Source of the DNA: Geothrix sp. PMB-07
GTDB taxonomy: Bacteria > Acidobacteriota > Holophagae > Holophagales > Holophagaceae
DNA: 64,000 nucleotides
Direction of reading: 5' to 3'
Assembly: GCF_030758935.1 (NCBI RefSeq)
Contig: NZ_CP132333.1
Location: 2,046,992-2,110,991, forward strand
The notes under the pieces: generated by a model
What the model was told of the DNA's origin: nothing
The model's database searches: none
Seen by the model: only the letters and a program-made list of their open reading frames with translations
Shown: positions 25,753-34,836 of the stretch, piece after piece
Numbering within the stretch: position 1 is the first letter of the stretch
Layout: each line of letters starts with the position of its first letter
Program-made: the position numbers and the translations under genes

Positions 25753-27981
25753 TTGCTGACCCGCTATGTCCTTCGACGCTGGGCAACCCCCTTCCTGGGT
25801 GCCCTGTTGTTCTATGGGTTCCTGTTGGTTGCCTGGGAAATGGTGGTCATTTCCAGACAGATCTTCTCCGAAGGGGCTCCGCTTCGCTGGCTGGTCCCCA
25901 TGCTCCTGACAACCTTGCCGGACGAGCTCGGGATGGTGCTGCCCATGGCCGCGGTCCTGGGTGGGCTGCTTGGAACGCAGCAGTTGATGGAGGGTTCGGA
26001 ACTGGTGGCCGCGCAAGGGCTTGGAGCCGGCCAGCGGACCTGGATTGCCCCCTGGATCAAGATGGCGTCCTGGCTTGTCGTGCTGGCAACCCTGAATGCC
26101 CACCTGCTGGTCCCGGCTGCGGCTCGGATTCAGCAGGTGGTGCAAAGCAAGATGACCGAGGAGGCCAAGGCCCGCTTTCTGCGGCCAGGTGCACCGCCCT
26201 GGCATCCACCCGGCGCGCCGAATTCAGCCTTCTGGGTATCACCCGATGGCAAGGTCCACATCATGGAATCCACTCCTCAGGGGGTTCAGCACCTCACGGC
26301 CTCTTCCATGACCTATGCCATCGAGGCCAAACCGGACGGTTCCTCCGAGCTGCAGCTGCGTTTGAATGGGCTTCAGGGGGCGCTTTACCAGACAGCTGGG
26401 GCTGGCAGTGTGATCCATTTGAGCCAGGAGAAGCAGATCCTGAGGTTCGCCGTGCCCTCCGGCACCAGACTGCTGCCCCCAACCCCATTGCGTTATCAGA
26501 GTTCGGCGACACTCTTCCGAATCCTTCGGGAACGCCCCGGCGCCATGGAAACCCCTGAATCCAAAGAACTGAGGTTGCAGGCGGCCAAGGAATTCTCTCG
26601 GAGAACCACCCTGCCCCTGGCTGCGGCCGCCCTCCTGCTGCTGGGCATTGCCCTGGGTTTTGGGCACCCGAGGTTCTACAAGGGAGGAGCCATCATCAAA
26701 AGCTTCGGGGTCATCATCGTCTACTACCTCGTGCTTAAGTTCTTTGAAAATTTATGGGACAGCGGAAAACTGAAAACAATCATCCCGCTTCTGCTCATTC
26801 CGATCCCCTTCTTCCTGACGGGCTGGCTGCTGCTTCAGTCACGCCTGAAGCCCCACCGATCCAATCCCCTGGGCCTGAGACTTTCCTTTCTGTCTCGTCC
26901 GGTGGCGACATCCTGTCTGCCATTCCTTGCCAGGATGGGAAACATCAAGGACACCTTCACGAGCTGGATTCACGGCAAGGGCACCCAACATGGCATCCTG
27001 CGGCACTGGGCCAGCCTGGCCTGGTGGCGGAACTGGGCCTCGACGCTGGGCAGTTTGCTGGTGCTGAACCTGCTGGTCGAGTACGCCAATCTGGCGGGAG
27101 ATCTTTCTAAGAATGGAGTTCATGTTCATGTCTTCATTCGATATTGGTTCTGGAACCTCCCTCCTTTCCTGGTGGTGGCACTGCCCATGGCTTTCCTCCT
27201 GGGCACCCTTCTGGCCCTGTCTGAAGCGGCCCTGAATCGGGAATGGCTGGCTCTGCGCGCCGGAGGTGTGAGCCTGGTTCGCTGGCTTTGGAGCAGCCGG
27301 TGGTCCTGGGGGGTGGTGACCTTGTTGACGCTGGTGCTTCAACTGGCCATTGCTCCAATAGCCATGGGCCGTGCAAACAGCCTTTACCGTCAAATCCTCA
27401 AGCGACCGCCCATCTCGGCAGCCGTCCATCCCTGGCTCCATCTTGGTTCCACTGGGGTGCTTTGGCACCTGCAGGGTAATGAGCGTTGGGGCTTCCCGCT
27501 CAAGGAGCCAGGAGAGGCTCCGATTTTGCTGCGCTGGCACATGGGGGATCCCTATTCCGAGGCCCTGGCCTGGGGCGGCCTTCATCTGGTTCAGGGGCCT
27601 GCGGCCGACCGGCTGTTTCCCGTACAGGCCCTGCGTAAGGCTGCCAGCGCGGAAGAAGCCCATACCACCGACCTCCTGCTCTGGCAGAAATGGGCGCCGG
27701 ATCCAGAACGGGCCTACATGCTGTGGGGGCGCATTCTGGGTTGGCTCGCGGGCCCGTGCCTGGTGTTGGCCATGCTCTCCTTCGCTTTCCCGGGGCCCCG
27801 GCAGGGGCGAGGGCAGGCTCTGGGGGCCGGGCTGGTGGCAGGGCTGCTATTCCTTGGCTCCCAGACGCTCTTTGGCGGGGCAGCCAAGGCGTCGGAGATC
27901 CCCGCCTATTGGGGTGCCTTGGCGCCCCTGCTGCTCTTGCTGTCCGTGTCGCTGCTGCGGCTCCGTCGCCTGAGGACCTGA
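25753..27981 (+). CDS. lptFG: Fused LptF-LptG lipopolysaccharide export permease
   Basis: A 742-residue membrane protein containing two YjgP/YjgQ-type permease halves in one chain. The first half (~1-365) has three N-terminal helices, a soluble beta-jellyroll (~130-275) and three more helices. The second half (~395-742) repeats this plan, with helices near 440-560, a shorter periplasmic part and three C-terminal helices. In E. coli LptF and LptG are separate and pair with LptB2 to extract LPS. Start is TTG at 25753 with AGGTG upstream; no ATG is available. An AT-rich TTACATAATATACAT stretch near 25703 may be its promoter. mnmA begins 2 bp after the stop. Confidence 0.85.
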   Translation: MLTRYVLRRWATPFLGALLFYGFLLVAWEMVVISRQIFSEGAPLRWLVPMLLTTLPDELGMVLPMAAVLGGLLGTQQLMEGSELVAAQGLGAGQRTWIAPWIKMASWLVVLATLNAHLLVPAAARIQQVVQSKMTEEAKARFLRPGAPPWHPPGAPNSAFWVSPDGKVHIMESTPQGVQHLTASSMTYAIEAKPDGSSELQLRLNGLQGALYQTAGAGSVIHLSQEKQILRFAVPSGTRLLPPTPLRYQSSATLFRILRERPGAMETPESKELRLQAAKEFSRRTTLPLAAAALLLLGIALGFGHPRFYKGGAIIKSFGVIIVYYLVLKFFENLWDSGKLKTIIPLLLIPIPFFLTGWLLLQSRLKPHRSNPLGLRLSFLSRPVATSCLPFLARMGNIKDTFTSWIHGKGTQHGILRHWASLAWWRNWASTLGSLLVLNLLVEYANLAGDLSKNGVHVHVFIRYWFWNLPPFLVVALPMAFLLGTLLALSEAALNREWLALRAGGVSLVRWLWSSRWSWGVVTLLTLVLQLAIAPIAMGRANSLYRQILKRPPISAAVHPWLHLGSTGVLWHLQGNERWGFPLKEPGEAPILLRWHMGDPYSEALAWGGLHLVQGPAADRLFPVQALRKAASAEEAHTTDLLLWQKWAPDPERAYMLWGRILGWLAGPCLVLAMLSFAFPGPRQGRGQALGAGLVAGLLFLGSQTLFGGAAKASEIPAYWGALAPLLLLLSVSLLRLRRLRT

Positions 27982-27983
27982 CC

Positions 27984-29114
27984 TTGAGCCACCTTCTGGA
28001 TCAAACCCTGGCCCTGCTGAGGTCCCACCCCACCCTCCGCCAGGGGGACCGGATCTTGGCTGCGATGTCGGGAGGCGTGGATAGTTCGGTCATGGCGGCC
28101 CTGCTTCACCGCGGCGGGTATGAAGTCATCGGGGTTTCCATGCAACTCTTCGACAAGAAAAGTGCTCAAACTTCTGATGGCAAATGCTGCACTTTGGATG
28201 ATTTCCAGGATGCCAGAAGGGTCGCCTACGAACTGGGGTTTCCCCACTACGTCATGGATTTCGAAAGCCGATTTCGAGAGACCGTCATTGAGGGTTTCAT
28301 CCAGGGGTACTTGAATGGTGAAACTCCAAGTCCTTGCATTCGATGCAATCAGCATCTCAAGTTCTCTGCTTTGATGGAGCGGGCTGATTCCATGGCGGCG
28401 CATTTCGTGGCCACTGGTCATTACTCCACCATCTCGTGGGACGGCGGAAAGTGGCAGCTTCGCAAGGCGGCCGATCCAGCGAAGGATCAAAGTTATTTCC
28501 TTTTCCACCATACCCAGGCCACCCTGCCTCGCACGCTCTTTCCGCTGGCCCACCTCTCCAAGCCAGAGGTTCGGAGACTGGGAGCGGAGTTGGGTCTCCA
28601 TCTGGCCGACAAGCCTGAAAGCCAGGAAATCTGCTTTGTCACGCAGGACCGCTATGACGCCTTTCTGGCGGCGGAGGGCCGCGATCCAGGCCTGGGTGAA
28701 GGGGACATTCGCCATTTGGATGGTCGTGTTCTGGGCCAGCACCAAGGGTTCTGGCGGCACACCGTGGGACAGCGTCGGGGGCTGAGAATTGCCGCCGCGG
28801 AGCCTTTGTACGTCATCCGGGTGGAGGCTGCTTCCAACACCGTGTGGGTGGGCTCCGAATCGGACCTTATGTCCACCGATCTCGTCGCCCGCGAAATCAG
28901 CTGGGTGAACGAACCCCCAGTGGGACCCCTCGCCTGCGAAGCGCGCATCCGCAGCCGCTCCCCCGAGGCCGAGGCCCTGGTGATCCCGTTACCGGACGGC
29001 CGAGTCAAGGTGGCCTTCGCCGAATCCCAGCGGGCCATTGCCCCGGGACAAGCGGTGGTTTTCTATCGGGACGGTGAGGTTCTGGGCGGGGGCTGGATCG
29101 ACAGCCGGCTGTGA
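27984..29114 (+). CDS. mnmA: tRNA-specific 2-thiouridylase MnmA
   Basis: A 376-residue enzyme installing the 2-thio group on U34 of Lys, Glu and Gln tRNAs. Visible: PP-loop SGGVDSSVMAALL, first catalytic Cys region GKCCTLDDFQDARRVA, second Cys in SPCIRCNQHLKF, ATGHYS, and ESQEICFV. The C-terminal beta domain is present. Start is a TTG at 27984 with GAGG 8 bp upstream; the frame extends upstream inside lptFG, which is not coding there. It depends on a persulfide donor chain, so it is one cytosolic consumer of desulfurase-derived sulfur. Confidence 0.94.
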   Translation: MSHLLDQTLALLRSHPTLRQGDRILAAMSGGVDSSVMAALLHRGGYEVIGVSMQLFDKKSAQTSDGKCCTLDDFQDARRVAYELGFPHYVMDFESRFRETVIEGFIQGYLNGETPSPCIRCNQHLKFSALMERADSMAAHFVATGHYSTISWDGGKWQLRKAADPAKDQSYFLFHHTQATLPRTLFPLAHLSKPEVRRLGAELGLHLADKPESQEICFVTQDRYDAFLAAEGRDPGLGEGDIRHLDGRVLGQHQGFWRHTVGQRRGLRIAAAEPLYVIRVEAASNTVWVGSESDLMSTDLVAREISWVNEPPVGPLACEARIRSRSPEAEALVIPLPDGRVKVAFAESQRAIAPGQAVVFYRDGEVLGGGWIDSRL

Positions 29115-29149
29115 TCCCCGCCCGCCTCCAGGGCCGCTAGCCTTCTGTC

Positions 29150-29686
29150 ATGAACGCTTATCGCCTTTGGGTCCAGGCCCACCCCTTTCTCTCTGCCGCC
29201 CTCCAGTTCGGCCTCCTCGGCACCCTTGGTGAAGTTGTCGCTGCCAGCCTACGGGCCCGGCGCTTCTCCCTGCCCTGCACCGTTCTCGAACTGCTCGCGA
29301 AAGTCTTTGCCTGGGCCCTGCTGGGTCTGGTCATCAAGGCCGGCTTCGTGGGCATGAAGGGGTTCACCCGCGCCTTGCTGGAGCATCACATCCTGCCCGC
29401 CTTCCTCGCCACAGGTCTGGGCTGGGCCTTTGCTTTGTCGACGCTGACCAACGTGTTCTTCGGCCCCCAGATGATGCTGTTCCATCGGTTGGAGGACAAC
29501 CTCATCCTGCGTCGCCGCGGGTTTGACGGCATGGCACCTGCTATCAAGACCCTCATCTGGTTCTGGATTCCCGCGCACACGCTGACGTTCAGCCTGCCGG
29601 TGGACTTCCAGGTGGGTCTGGCGGCTCTGTGGTCTCTGGCCCTGGGGTTGATTCTGGGACTCGCCTCGGGGCGCAAGAACGCCTGA
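29150..29686 (+). CDS. Conserved-looking membrane protein of unknown function
   Basis: A 178-residue protein with about four hydrophobic segments (near 12-35, 48-68, 82-105, 150-172). The stretch FGPQMMLFHRLEDNLILRRRGFDG and the ending FWIPAHTLTFSLP-VDFQ are distinctive. The C-terminal Trp/Pro pattern is reminiscent of Mpv17/PMP22-type proteins, but I cannot assign it. It lies 35 bp after mnmA on the same strand and before two tRNAs on the other strand. Confidence 0.7.
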   Translation: MNAYRLWVQAHPFLSAALQFGLLGTLGEVVAASLRARRFSLPCTVLELLAKVFAWALLGLVIKAGFVGMKGFTRALLEHHILPAFLATGLGWAFALSTLTNVFFGPQMMLFHRLEDNLILRRRGFDGMAPAIKTLIWFWIPAHTLTFSLPVDFQVGLAALWSLALGLILGLASGRKNA

Positions 29687-29709
29687 TCGAGCACTACCGG
29701 ATCGCCGAC

Positions 29710-29733
29710 AAAAAAAGCCCCCTTGCGGGGGCT
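29710..29733 (-). terminator. Rho-independent terminator after the tRNA-Gly/tRNA-Cys unit
   Basis: Minus strand AGCCCCC GCAA GGGGGCT followed by seven T; a textbook terminator 3 bp past the tRNA-Cys CCA. Confidence 0.93.
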
Positions 29734-29736
29734 GTC

Positions 29737-29811
29737 TGGAGGCGCCGATCGGAATCGAACCGATGAATACAGGATTTGCAGTCCCGGGCCTTACCACTTG
29801 GCTACGGCGCC
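29737..29811 (-). tRNA. tRNA-Cys (GCA)
   Basis: 75-base cloverleaf with encoded CCA, acceptor GGCGCCG/CGGCGCC, discriminator T, anticodon loop with GCA (ACTGCAAAT), T arm TCGG TTCGATT CCGA. Second gene of a Gly-Cys pair. Confidence 0.95.
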
Positions 29812-29841
29812 TTGCTGTGAAGAACTGGCTGTCAAACAATG

Positions 29842-29861
29842 CGGGCCGCTTGCGCGGCCCG
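29842..29861 (-). other. Hairpin between tRNA-Gly and tRNA-Cys
   Basis: Perfect 8-bp stem CGGGCCGC / GCGGCCCG with a 4-base loop, followed on the minus strand by CATTGTTT. A likely processing signal or weak terminator in the 56-bp spacer. Confidence 0.55.
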
Positions 29862-29867
29862 GCAGAG

Positions 29868-29942
<75 letters not shown>

Positions 29943-29978
29943 GTGAGAGATCAAGATTAGCAATGGCGGGCCTTCGGG

Positions 29979-30479
29979 TCAACGGTCAATTTCACGGGCC
30001 CCATCCTTTGTTCCGGTTTTCCGTTGATGGCCCTCTGCGTTCGCGGCCGTCTCAGCACCACAAATCCCACACAGGCCAAAGAGCATGAGCTGGTGGCGCG
30101 TGATCTGAAAGCCAGAAAGAGCCTCCAAGTTCTTGAGCGATTCTTCGAGGCCGCAGGCATCCACTTCGGCGGTGCGTCCGCACCGTTCACACTGGAGGTG
30201 ATGATGGTGGTGGCGGGAATCACAGCGTACGAACCGCATCACCTGGTCAGCGCCAAGGATGCTCTCCGCCCAGCCTTCGCGGACAAAGCGCTCCAGGTTG
30301 CGGTAGACGGTGGGCAGCCCTGATCGCCGTTCGGGCATGCGTTCCCAGATCTCCTCCACCGTCATGGGCCGGTCGGAATCCTTCAAAACCCGGAGAATGC
30401 CTTCGCGCTGGGGCGTCTGCCGCATGCCCGCGGCGCGGAGGGATGGGGTGGATGGGGGATGGGCGTTGGACACGCCCAT
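29979..30479 (-). CDS. Fur-family metal- or peroxide-responsive repressor
   Basis: A 166-residue Fur-family regulator. The N-terminal winged helix is visible (RQTPQREGILRVL, PMTVEEIWERMPE, GLPTVYRNLERFVREGW). The regulatory domain has the histidine cluster HHHHH, CERCGR and CGICGAE, two CxxC zinc-structural pairs. Whether it senses iron, zinc or peroxide cannot be settled from sequence. I use the ATG at 30479; neither it nor the ATG at 30425 has a clear ribosome site. It is divergent from the sensor-kinase gene with almost no gap, so their promoters overlap the coding starts. Confidence 0.88.
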   Translation of the reverse strand: MGVSNAHPPSTPSLRAAGMRQTPQREGILRVLKDSDRPMTVEEIWERMPERRSGLPTVYRNLERFVREGWAESILGADQVMRFVRCDSRHHHHHLQCERCGRTAEVDACGLEESLKNLEALSGFQITRHQLMLFGLCGICGAETAANAEGHQRKTGTKDGAREIDR

Positions 30480-30482
30480 AGA

Positions 30483-32195
30483 ATGGCAGATTCGGGCAAC
30501 ATGGTGGCCATGCTCCAACGCACCCTGGGCCGGTTGGGCGCCGCAGACGCCACCGCGCCTTTTCTGCCTCTCTCCTTCCGCCTCTTTGCCACCTTCGGCC
30601 TGCTGGTGGTGCATGCCGCCCTTCCGCTGGAGGGCTTGGCCTCCGCCCCCGGGGAGCCCGTCTACCTCAGCGCCCTGGGGTTGATGCTGATGGAAGCCCT
30701 GTGGGAATCAGGCCGCGGCTTGAAGGCCTCGGGCCAGCTGTTCCCCATTCCCCGCATCGGCTGGATCCGCTGGAACCTGGCCTTGGACCTGGCGCTGGTA
30801 TCCCTCATCATCGCCTACCATGGCGTGGCCCAGGAACGGTTCGCCACGCTCTACATCTTTCCTGTGCTGGCATCGGCGTTCTACCTGCGAACGGTGGAGA
30901 TTGTCTGGGTGGGTGTGGCCTCTTCCATGACCCACCTGATGCTGGTGCTGGCTTTCACCCTCGGTTGGGCCCCGCCTTTTGGCCTCTCTGGGGCCATCCC
31001 CGATCCCGACCAGAGCCAGCTCTCGTTCCTCCTCGGCATTGCCTCTCTCCAGGTGTTCGCGGCAACTCTGGTCGTGGTGCTCATCCGTCGCAACCTGGAA
31101 CGGCTCCGCACGGATCTGAGTGTCAGCGAAGCCGCGGTGGACGAATTGTCGGCCCTGCATCAGCGGGTGGTGGAGTCCATGACTTCCGGTTTGATCACCC
31201 TGGATTCCCAGGGCCGGATCACCTCTGCCAATCCCGCGGCAGAGGCCATTCTCGGGTGCGGAATTGCGCTGGGGAGCCCTATCCATGATGTGCTGCCCAT
31301 TGGCGACGCCTCACTTCCGCAACAGGGACGTGAACACCGCTTCGAGGTGACGCTCACGAACATCGGGGCAAGCCGCCGCATAGTGGGCGGCCATCTGGCC
31401 TCCATGCGGGATGCTGCCGGGCTGGAATCGGGCCAACTGCTGCTTTTCCAGGACCTCACAGAGTTCAAGGCGCTGGAAGAACGCACCCGGATCAGCGAAC
31501 GGTTGGCCGCCATCGGGCAGCTGACTGCCGGCCTGGCCCATGAACTGCGCAACCCGCTGGCCTCCATCAGCGGATGTGTGCAGCTGCTGCATCGTCCAGC
31601 TTCTCCCGAGGAGGTCCGCACCCGCGTGCTGGGCATTCTTGATCGTGAAACCCAGCGGGTGGGGGCCATCGTTTCGGACTTCCTGGACTTTGCCAAGGTC
31701 GCAGTGCCGCGCGGTTCCCGGCTGCCCCTTCCGCGCGTGCTGGAGGACATCCGCGCCAGTTGGGAGATGGACCCCCGGACCGCGGGGCTGCCTCTGCAGA
31801 TGGATCCGGTCCCAAACGTCTGGATCGAGGCGGATCCCACGGGCATCCACCGGGTGATCACGAACCTCCTCAGCAACGCGAGGAAGGCCGTCAAGGAGAC
31901 CTCTGCTCCGACCGTGAGGCTGTCCTGTGCCGTGACGGAGGCCGTTCTGCGCCTGTCGGTCACAGACAATGGCTGCGGCATGACGGGGGAACAGCTGGAC
32001 CGCCTCTATGTGCCTTTCGCGGGCAGTTTCGAGGAGGGATCCGGGCTGGGGATGAGCCTCGTCTACAAGTTCATAGAAACCATGGGCTGGCGCATTGAGG
32101 TGGAAAGCCACCCCGGCAGCGGCACCAGCGTCCAGATCCACCTTCCCTGCCTCCGGCCGGAAGAGGCGATGGCGTCGGCGCAGGATCAGCCGTAG
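30483..32195 (+). CDS. Membrane sensor histidine kinase with PAS domain (PilS/NtrB-like)
   Basis: A 570-residue kinase. About six membrane helices cover residues ~28-210, followed by a short coiled segment, a PAS domain (~230-330, SMTSGLITLDSQGRITSANPAAE), a HisKA domain with the phosphorylated His in GLAHELRNPLASISG, and a HATPase domain (N box LLSNARKAV, DNGCGM, GSGLGMSLV). The layout resembles PilS, the sensor of pilus gene regulation, but no response regulator is adjacent, so its partner is unknown. The ATG at 30483 is chosen by position; no strong ribosome site is visible. Confidence 0.88.
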   Translation: MADSGNMVAMLQRTLGRLGAADATAPFLPLSFRLFATFGLLVVHAALPLEGLASAPGEPVYLSALGLMLMEALWESGRGLKASGQLFPIPRIGWIRWNLALDLALVSLIIAYHGVAQERFATLYIFPVLASAFYLRTVEIVWVGVASSMTHLMLVLAFTLGWAPPFGLSGAIPDPDQSQLSFLLGIASLQVFAATLVVVLIRRNLERLRTDLSVSEAAVDELSALHQRVVESMTSGLITLDSQGRITSANPAAEAILGCGIALGSPIHDVLPIGDASLPQQGREHRFEVTLTNIGASRRIVGGHLASMRDAAGLESGQLLLFQDLTEFKALEERTRISERLAAIGQLTAGLAHELRNPLASISGCVQLLHRPASPEEVRTRVLGILDRETQRVGAIVSDFLDFAKVAVPRGSRLPLPRVLEDIRASWEMDPRTAGLPLQMDPVPNVWIEADPTGIHRVITNLLSNARKAVKETSAPTVRLSCAVTEAVLRLSVTDNGCGMTGEQLDRLYVPFAGSFEEGSGLGMSLVYKFIETMGWRIEVESHPGSGTSVQIHLPCLRPEEAMASAQDQP

Positions 32196-32396
32196 ACTTG
32201 CCACAGCGTTCAAACTCACCACAACTTGGGCATCCACTCTTGCAGGGGCCGATGGGCACCTGCCACAGTGGATCATCCCCGATCAGCATGTCCAGTCCGC
32301 CCCTCTTCCAGGTTCGGCTGTCCAGGTTCGAACGGAGGTCGGCCAACGGCCGATGCCTTTGACATTCCCGTACCGCCCACTGGGCCAGGATTCTCC

Positions 32397-32879
32397 ATGA
32401 ACCGGAAGCTCATCCGACCAAACCTCAGTGAACTGAAGGACAAGCTCGGAATCCCCGCCAAGAGCGGCGGGGAGGCGATGACGCCCCTGCCCCCGGCCAC
32501 CACCTCAAGCGGCGAGCCCAATCCGGCGGTCAACCCCGCGGCGGCCACGGCTCCCCAGGGATTGGGAAGCCCGCGCCGCAAAATCGCTCCGCCCGAGCAG
32601 ACCAACGCGGAAAGTTTCTATTACCTGAAGCAGATGCAGTCGAAGACGCCCATGGTGATCGTGCTGCAGGATGACGAGAAGGTGCGTGGTGTCATCGAGT
32701 GGTACGACAAGCACTGTCTGAAGATCAATCGGGTGAAGGAACCCAACGTTCTGGTGCCCAAGCACAACATCAAATACATCTACAAGCAGGAAGAGGAACC
32801 CCGGATCCGCCGCAGCCGGACATCCAAGAAGGAAGAGCCCGTCGCGCCGACCGAGGTTGATATCGCGGTCTACGATTGA
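32397..32879 (+). CDS. hfq: Hfq-like RNA chaperone with long N-terminal extension
   Basis: A 160-residue protein. Residues ~73-131 form an Sm/Hfq domain: the Sm1 strand region [20 protein letters not shown] and the Sm2 motif PKHNIKYIY correspond to the KH-containing YKHAISTVVP of classical Hfq. Residues 1-72 are a Pro/Ala-rich, probably disordered extension that classical Hfq lacks, and residues ~132-160 are a basic then acidic tail. Expected role: hexameric ring for sRNA-mRNA pairing. ATG at 32397 follows AGGA. The frame stays open upstream, but the basic start [10 protein letters not shown] is the natural one. pdxA begins 17 bp downstream. Confidence 0.85.
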   Translation: MNRKLIRPNLSELKDKLGIPAKSGGEAMTPLPPATTSSGEPNPAVNPAAATAPQGLGSPRRKIAPPEQTNAESFYYLKQMQSKTPMVIVLQDDEKVRGVIEWYDKHCLKINRVKEPNVLVPKHNIKYIYKQEEEPRIRRSRTSKKEEPVAPTEVDIAVYD

Positions 32880-32896
32880 GCCAGGGACAGCTTCCC

Positions 32897-34123
32897 GTGA
32901 GTTCCAACCTCCGTGTGCACCTCGCCATCAGTTTGGGGGATCCCTGTGGCATCGGCCCGGAGCTGCTGCTTTCGAGCCTTGCCGTCTTGCTGGCGAGAGC
33001 CGATGTCACCGTGGTGGGGTGCCGGGCAGGTCTGGACCTTCTCGCAGACTCGCCTGGAGCGCCCGTGGCATGGCGCTGGATTGACGCACCGGAGAACGCC
33101 CCCGTGGGTTTCCACGGTCGGGCCTACCGGCTCCAGGTCAGGGCACTGGATTTGGGGCAGCCCCTGCTGGCAGAGGTGCTCTGGCTCGACCCCGCGCCTG
33201 AGATCGTCCGCGACCAGCTCTGCCTGGGCCAAGGCTCCGCTGCCTCCGGCCGGGCCACCGTGGAGGCCGTTCGCGTGGCTGCCCTCCTGACCATGGCAGG
33301 CCTGGCGGATGCCCTGGTGACGCTGCCCATGGCCAAATCCGCCGCCCATCTGGCGGGCTTCGACATCCCGGGTCATACCGAGTACCTCCAAGAACTCTCG
33401 GGCGCCCCCATGACGCGCATGGCTTTCGTGAGCCCGCGCCTCAACGTGGTGCTGCACACCGTTCATCAGAGCCTGCGTTCGGTGGTGGAAACCTTGGATG
33501 CGAACGGCGTGGCCGAAACCCTCGCCTTTTCCGCGGAACAGTTCATCCGTCTCACAGGGAAGCAGGATCTCCGTGTGGCGCTCTGCGCCCTGAATCCCCA
33601 CGCCGGTGAGCATGGGGCCTTCGGCGAGGAGGAGCGTCTGCTGGAGGACGCCCTGGTGCAGGCGGAAGCGGCTTTCCTCGACTTCACGCCAAGGCCTGGC
33701 AGTCCCTTTTTCGCGAACGGCGACCCCCATCAAGACTCGGCAAAACCCCATTCTGTGGGGCAGCGGGGGCTCGAAGTCGTATCCACCGGGGGCACCGAAG
33801 AGGCGCGTCCTGCGCCGGTGTTTTTCGGCCCCCTGCCCTCGGACAGCGTTTTCCAGCGGGCCTCCAAAGGCGAGTTCGACCTGGTGGTGGCCCTGTACCA
33901 CGATCAGGGGCTCATCCCCGTGAAGCTGCTGGAGCCCACCCGCGCCGTGAACCTCACGCTGGGACTGCCTTTCATCCGCACCAGCCCTGATCACGGTACC
34001 GCCTTTGACAAGGCGGGGAAGTGGGTTGGCGAAGCCGAGAACTTCCTCGAAGCCGCCGCCCTGGCGGTGCGACTGGCAGGGCGAGGACGTGAAAGCCTGT
34101 TGACCCTGCTGCCCCGAGACTGA
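32897..34123 (+). CDS. pdxA: 4-hydroxythreonine-4-phosphate dehydrogenase PdxA, with insertion
   Basis: A 408-residue enzyme of pyridoxal 5-phosphate synthesis. Visible: SLGDPCGIGPELLL at the start, metal-binding His in PGHTEYLQ, LHTVHQSLRSV, LNPHAGEHGAFG, GPLPSDSVF, YHDQGLIPVK and DHGTAFDKAG. The family is usually ~330 residues; here about 35-40 extra residues lie between the helix ending DFTPRPG and GPLPSDSVF, plus a longer early part. GTG at 32897 is used, with AGGGA about 9 bp upstream; a TTG at 32876 overlapping the hfq stop is the alternative. The stop overlaps the pabC start (TGATG). Confidence 0.9.
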   Translation: MSSNLRVHLAISLGDPCGIGPELLLSSLAVLLARADVTVVGCRAGLDLLADSPGAPVAWRWIDAPENAPVGFHGRAYRLQVRALDLGQPLLAEVLWLDPAPEIVRDQLCLGQGSAASGRATVEAVRVAALLTMAGLADALVTLPMAKSAAHLAGFDIPGHTEYLQELSGAPMTRMAFVSPRLNVVLHTVHQSLRSVVETLDANGVAETLAFSAEQFIRLTGKQDLRVALCALNPHAGEHGAFGEEERLLEDALVQAEAAFLDFTPRPGSPFFANGDPHQDSAKPHSVGQRGLEVVSTGGTEEARPAPVFFGPLPSDSVFQRASKGEFDLVVALYHDQGLIPVKLLEPTRAVNLTLGLPFIRTSPDHGTAFDKAGKWVGEAENFLEAAALAVRLAGRGRESLLTLLPRD

Positions 34124-34836
34124 TGAGCTTGGAACGATTCTTCGGCCCTGGCTTCCACCTGGCTTCTGCAGCCAGCCATGCGGCCATGGAAGGCTTCCCA
34201 CGAACGGCCCTTGCCGTCCACGAGGGACAGCCGTGCCACCTGCACGCCCACCTCCACCGGCTGCAGGAAGCCGCGGCTGCCCTCCACCATTCTGGAGATT
34301 GGGTGGAGTCGCTTGGACCGGAGATCACGGCACAGATCAGCGTCTGGATGAGCCGGTCGGATGCGGTGCCAAGCGCGGCCCTTCGTCTGGCGCTTCAGCC
34401 GGAGTTTGGTTTTCTGAGGGTGCGCCTGGAGTCCCTTCCTGGGATTTCCCAGCCCTACCTTTTGGCACCGATGCCCCATCCCCTGGCCCACCGTCAGGGC
34501 GACCCCCTGCTTCGACACAAGGGACTTGGGGGGCCCTGGAGCACGGCCGCACTCGCGGAAGCCCGCACCCTCGGGGCCGCGGACGCGCTGCTGCTCTGGG
34601 CGGACGGAACCCTGGCTGAAACCGCCATTGCCGCCGTGGGCGTGGAGCGGGATGGCGTCCTCACGGTGCCTCCTCCCGAGGGACGGGTGGCCAGTCTGGC
34701 TGAACAGCTCGATCTCCCCCATTGGGCCGCTCAGCGGGGACTGCAGGTGGAAGTGGGCCCTCTGGCCCTGCCCCAGCATGGGCAGATATGGTGCATGAAC
34801 GCGCTGCGGGGCATCTGGAAGGCCCAGCTTGCGTGA
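34123..34836 (+). CDS. pabC: Aminotransferase class IV, probable aminodeoxychorismate lyase
   Basis: A 237-residue PLP fold-type IV protein. HLHAHLHRLQEAA near the N-terminus, the PLP lysine region RHKGLGGPWSTAALAEARTLG, ADALLLWADGTLAETAIAAV and the late MNALRG match PabC/IlvE-like enzymes. PabC would release 4-aminobenzoate for folate. It is somewhat short and lacks parts of branched-chain aminotransferases, which favours PabC. Start overlaps the pdxA stop by one base, suggesting coupling. Confidence 0.75.
   Translation: MSLERFFGPGFHLASAASHAAMEGFPRTALAVHEGQPCHLHAHLHRLQEAAAALHHSGDWVESLGPEITAQISVWMSRSDAVPSAALRLALQPEFGFLRVRLESLPGISQPYLLAPMPHPLAHRQGDPLLRHKGLGGPWSTAALAEARTLGAADALLLWADGTLAETAIAAVGVERDGVLTVPPPEGRVASLAEQLDLPHWAAQRGLQVEVGPLALPQHGQIWCMNALRGIWKAQLA

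Noticed and set aside
27690-27983. N-terminal extension of MnmA inside lptFG
   Set aside because: The MnmA family begins right at the PP-loop region; the extension is out-of-frame lptFG sequence and the TTG at 27984 has its own ribosome site.
29979-30479. Artificial His-tag (HHHHH) in the Fur-family gene
   Set aside because: A histidine cluster is normal in the metal site of Fur-family proteins and it lies internally, not at an end.
32226-32396. N-terminal extension of Hfq
   Set aside because: No family support; the ATG at 32397 has an AGGA site and a natural basic start.
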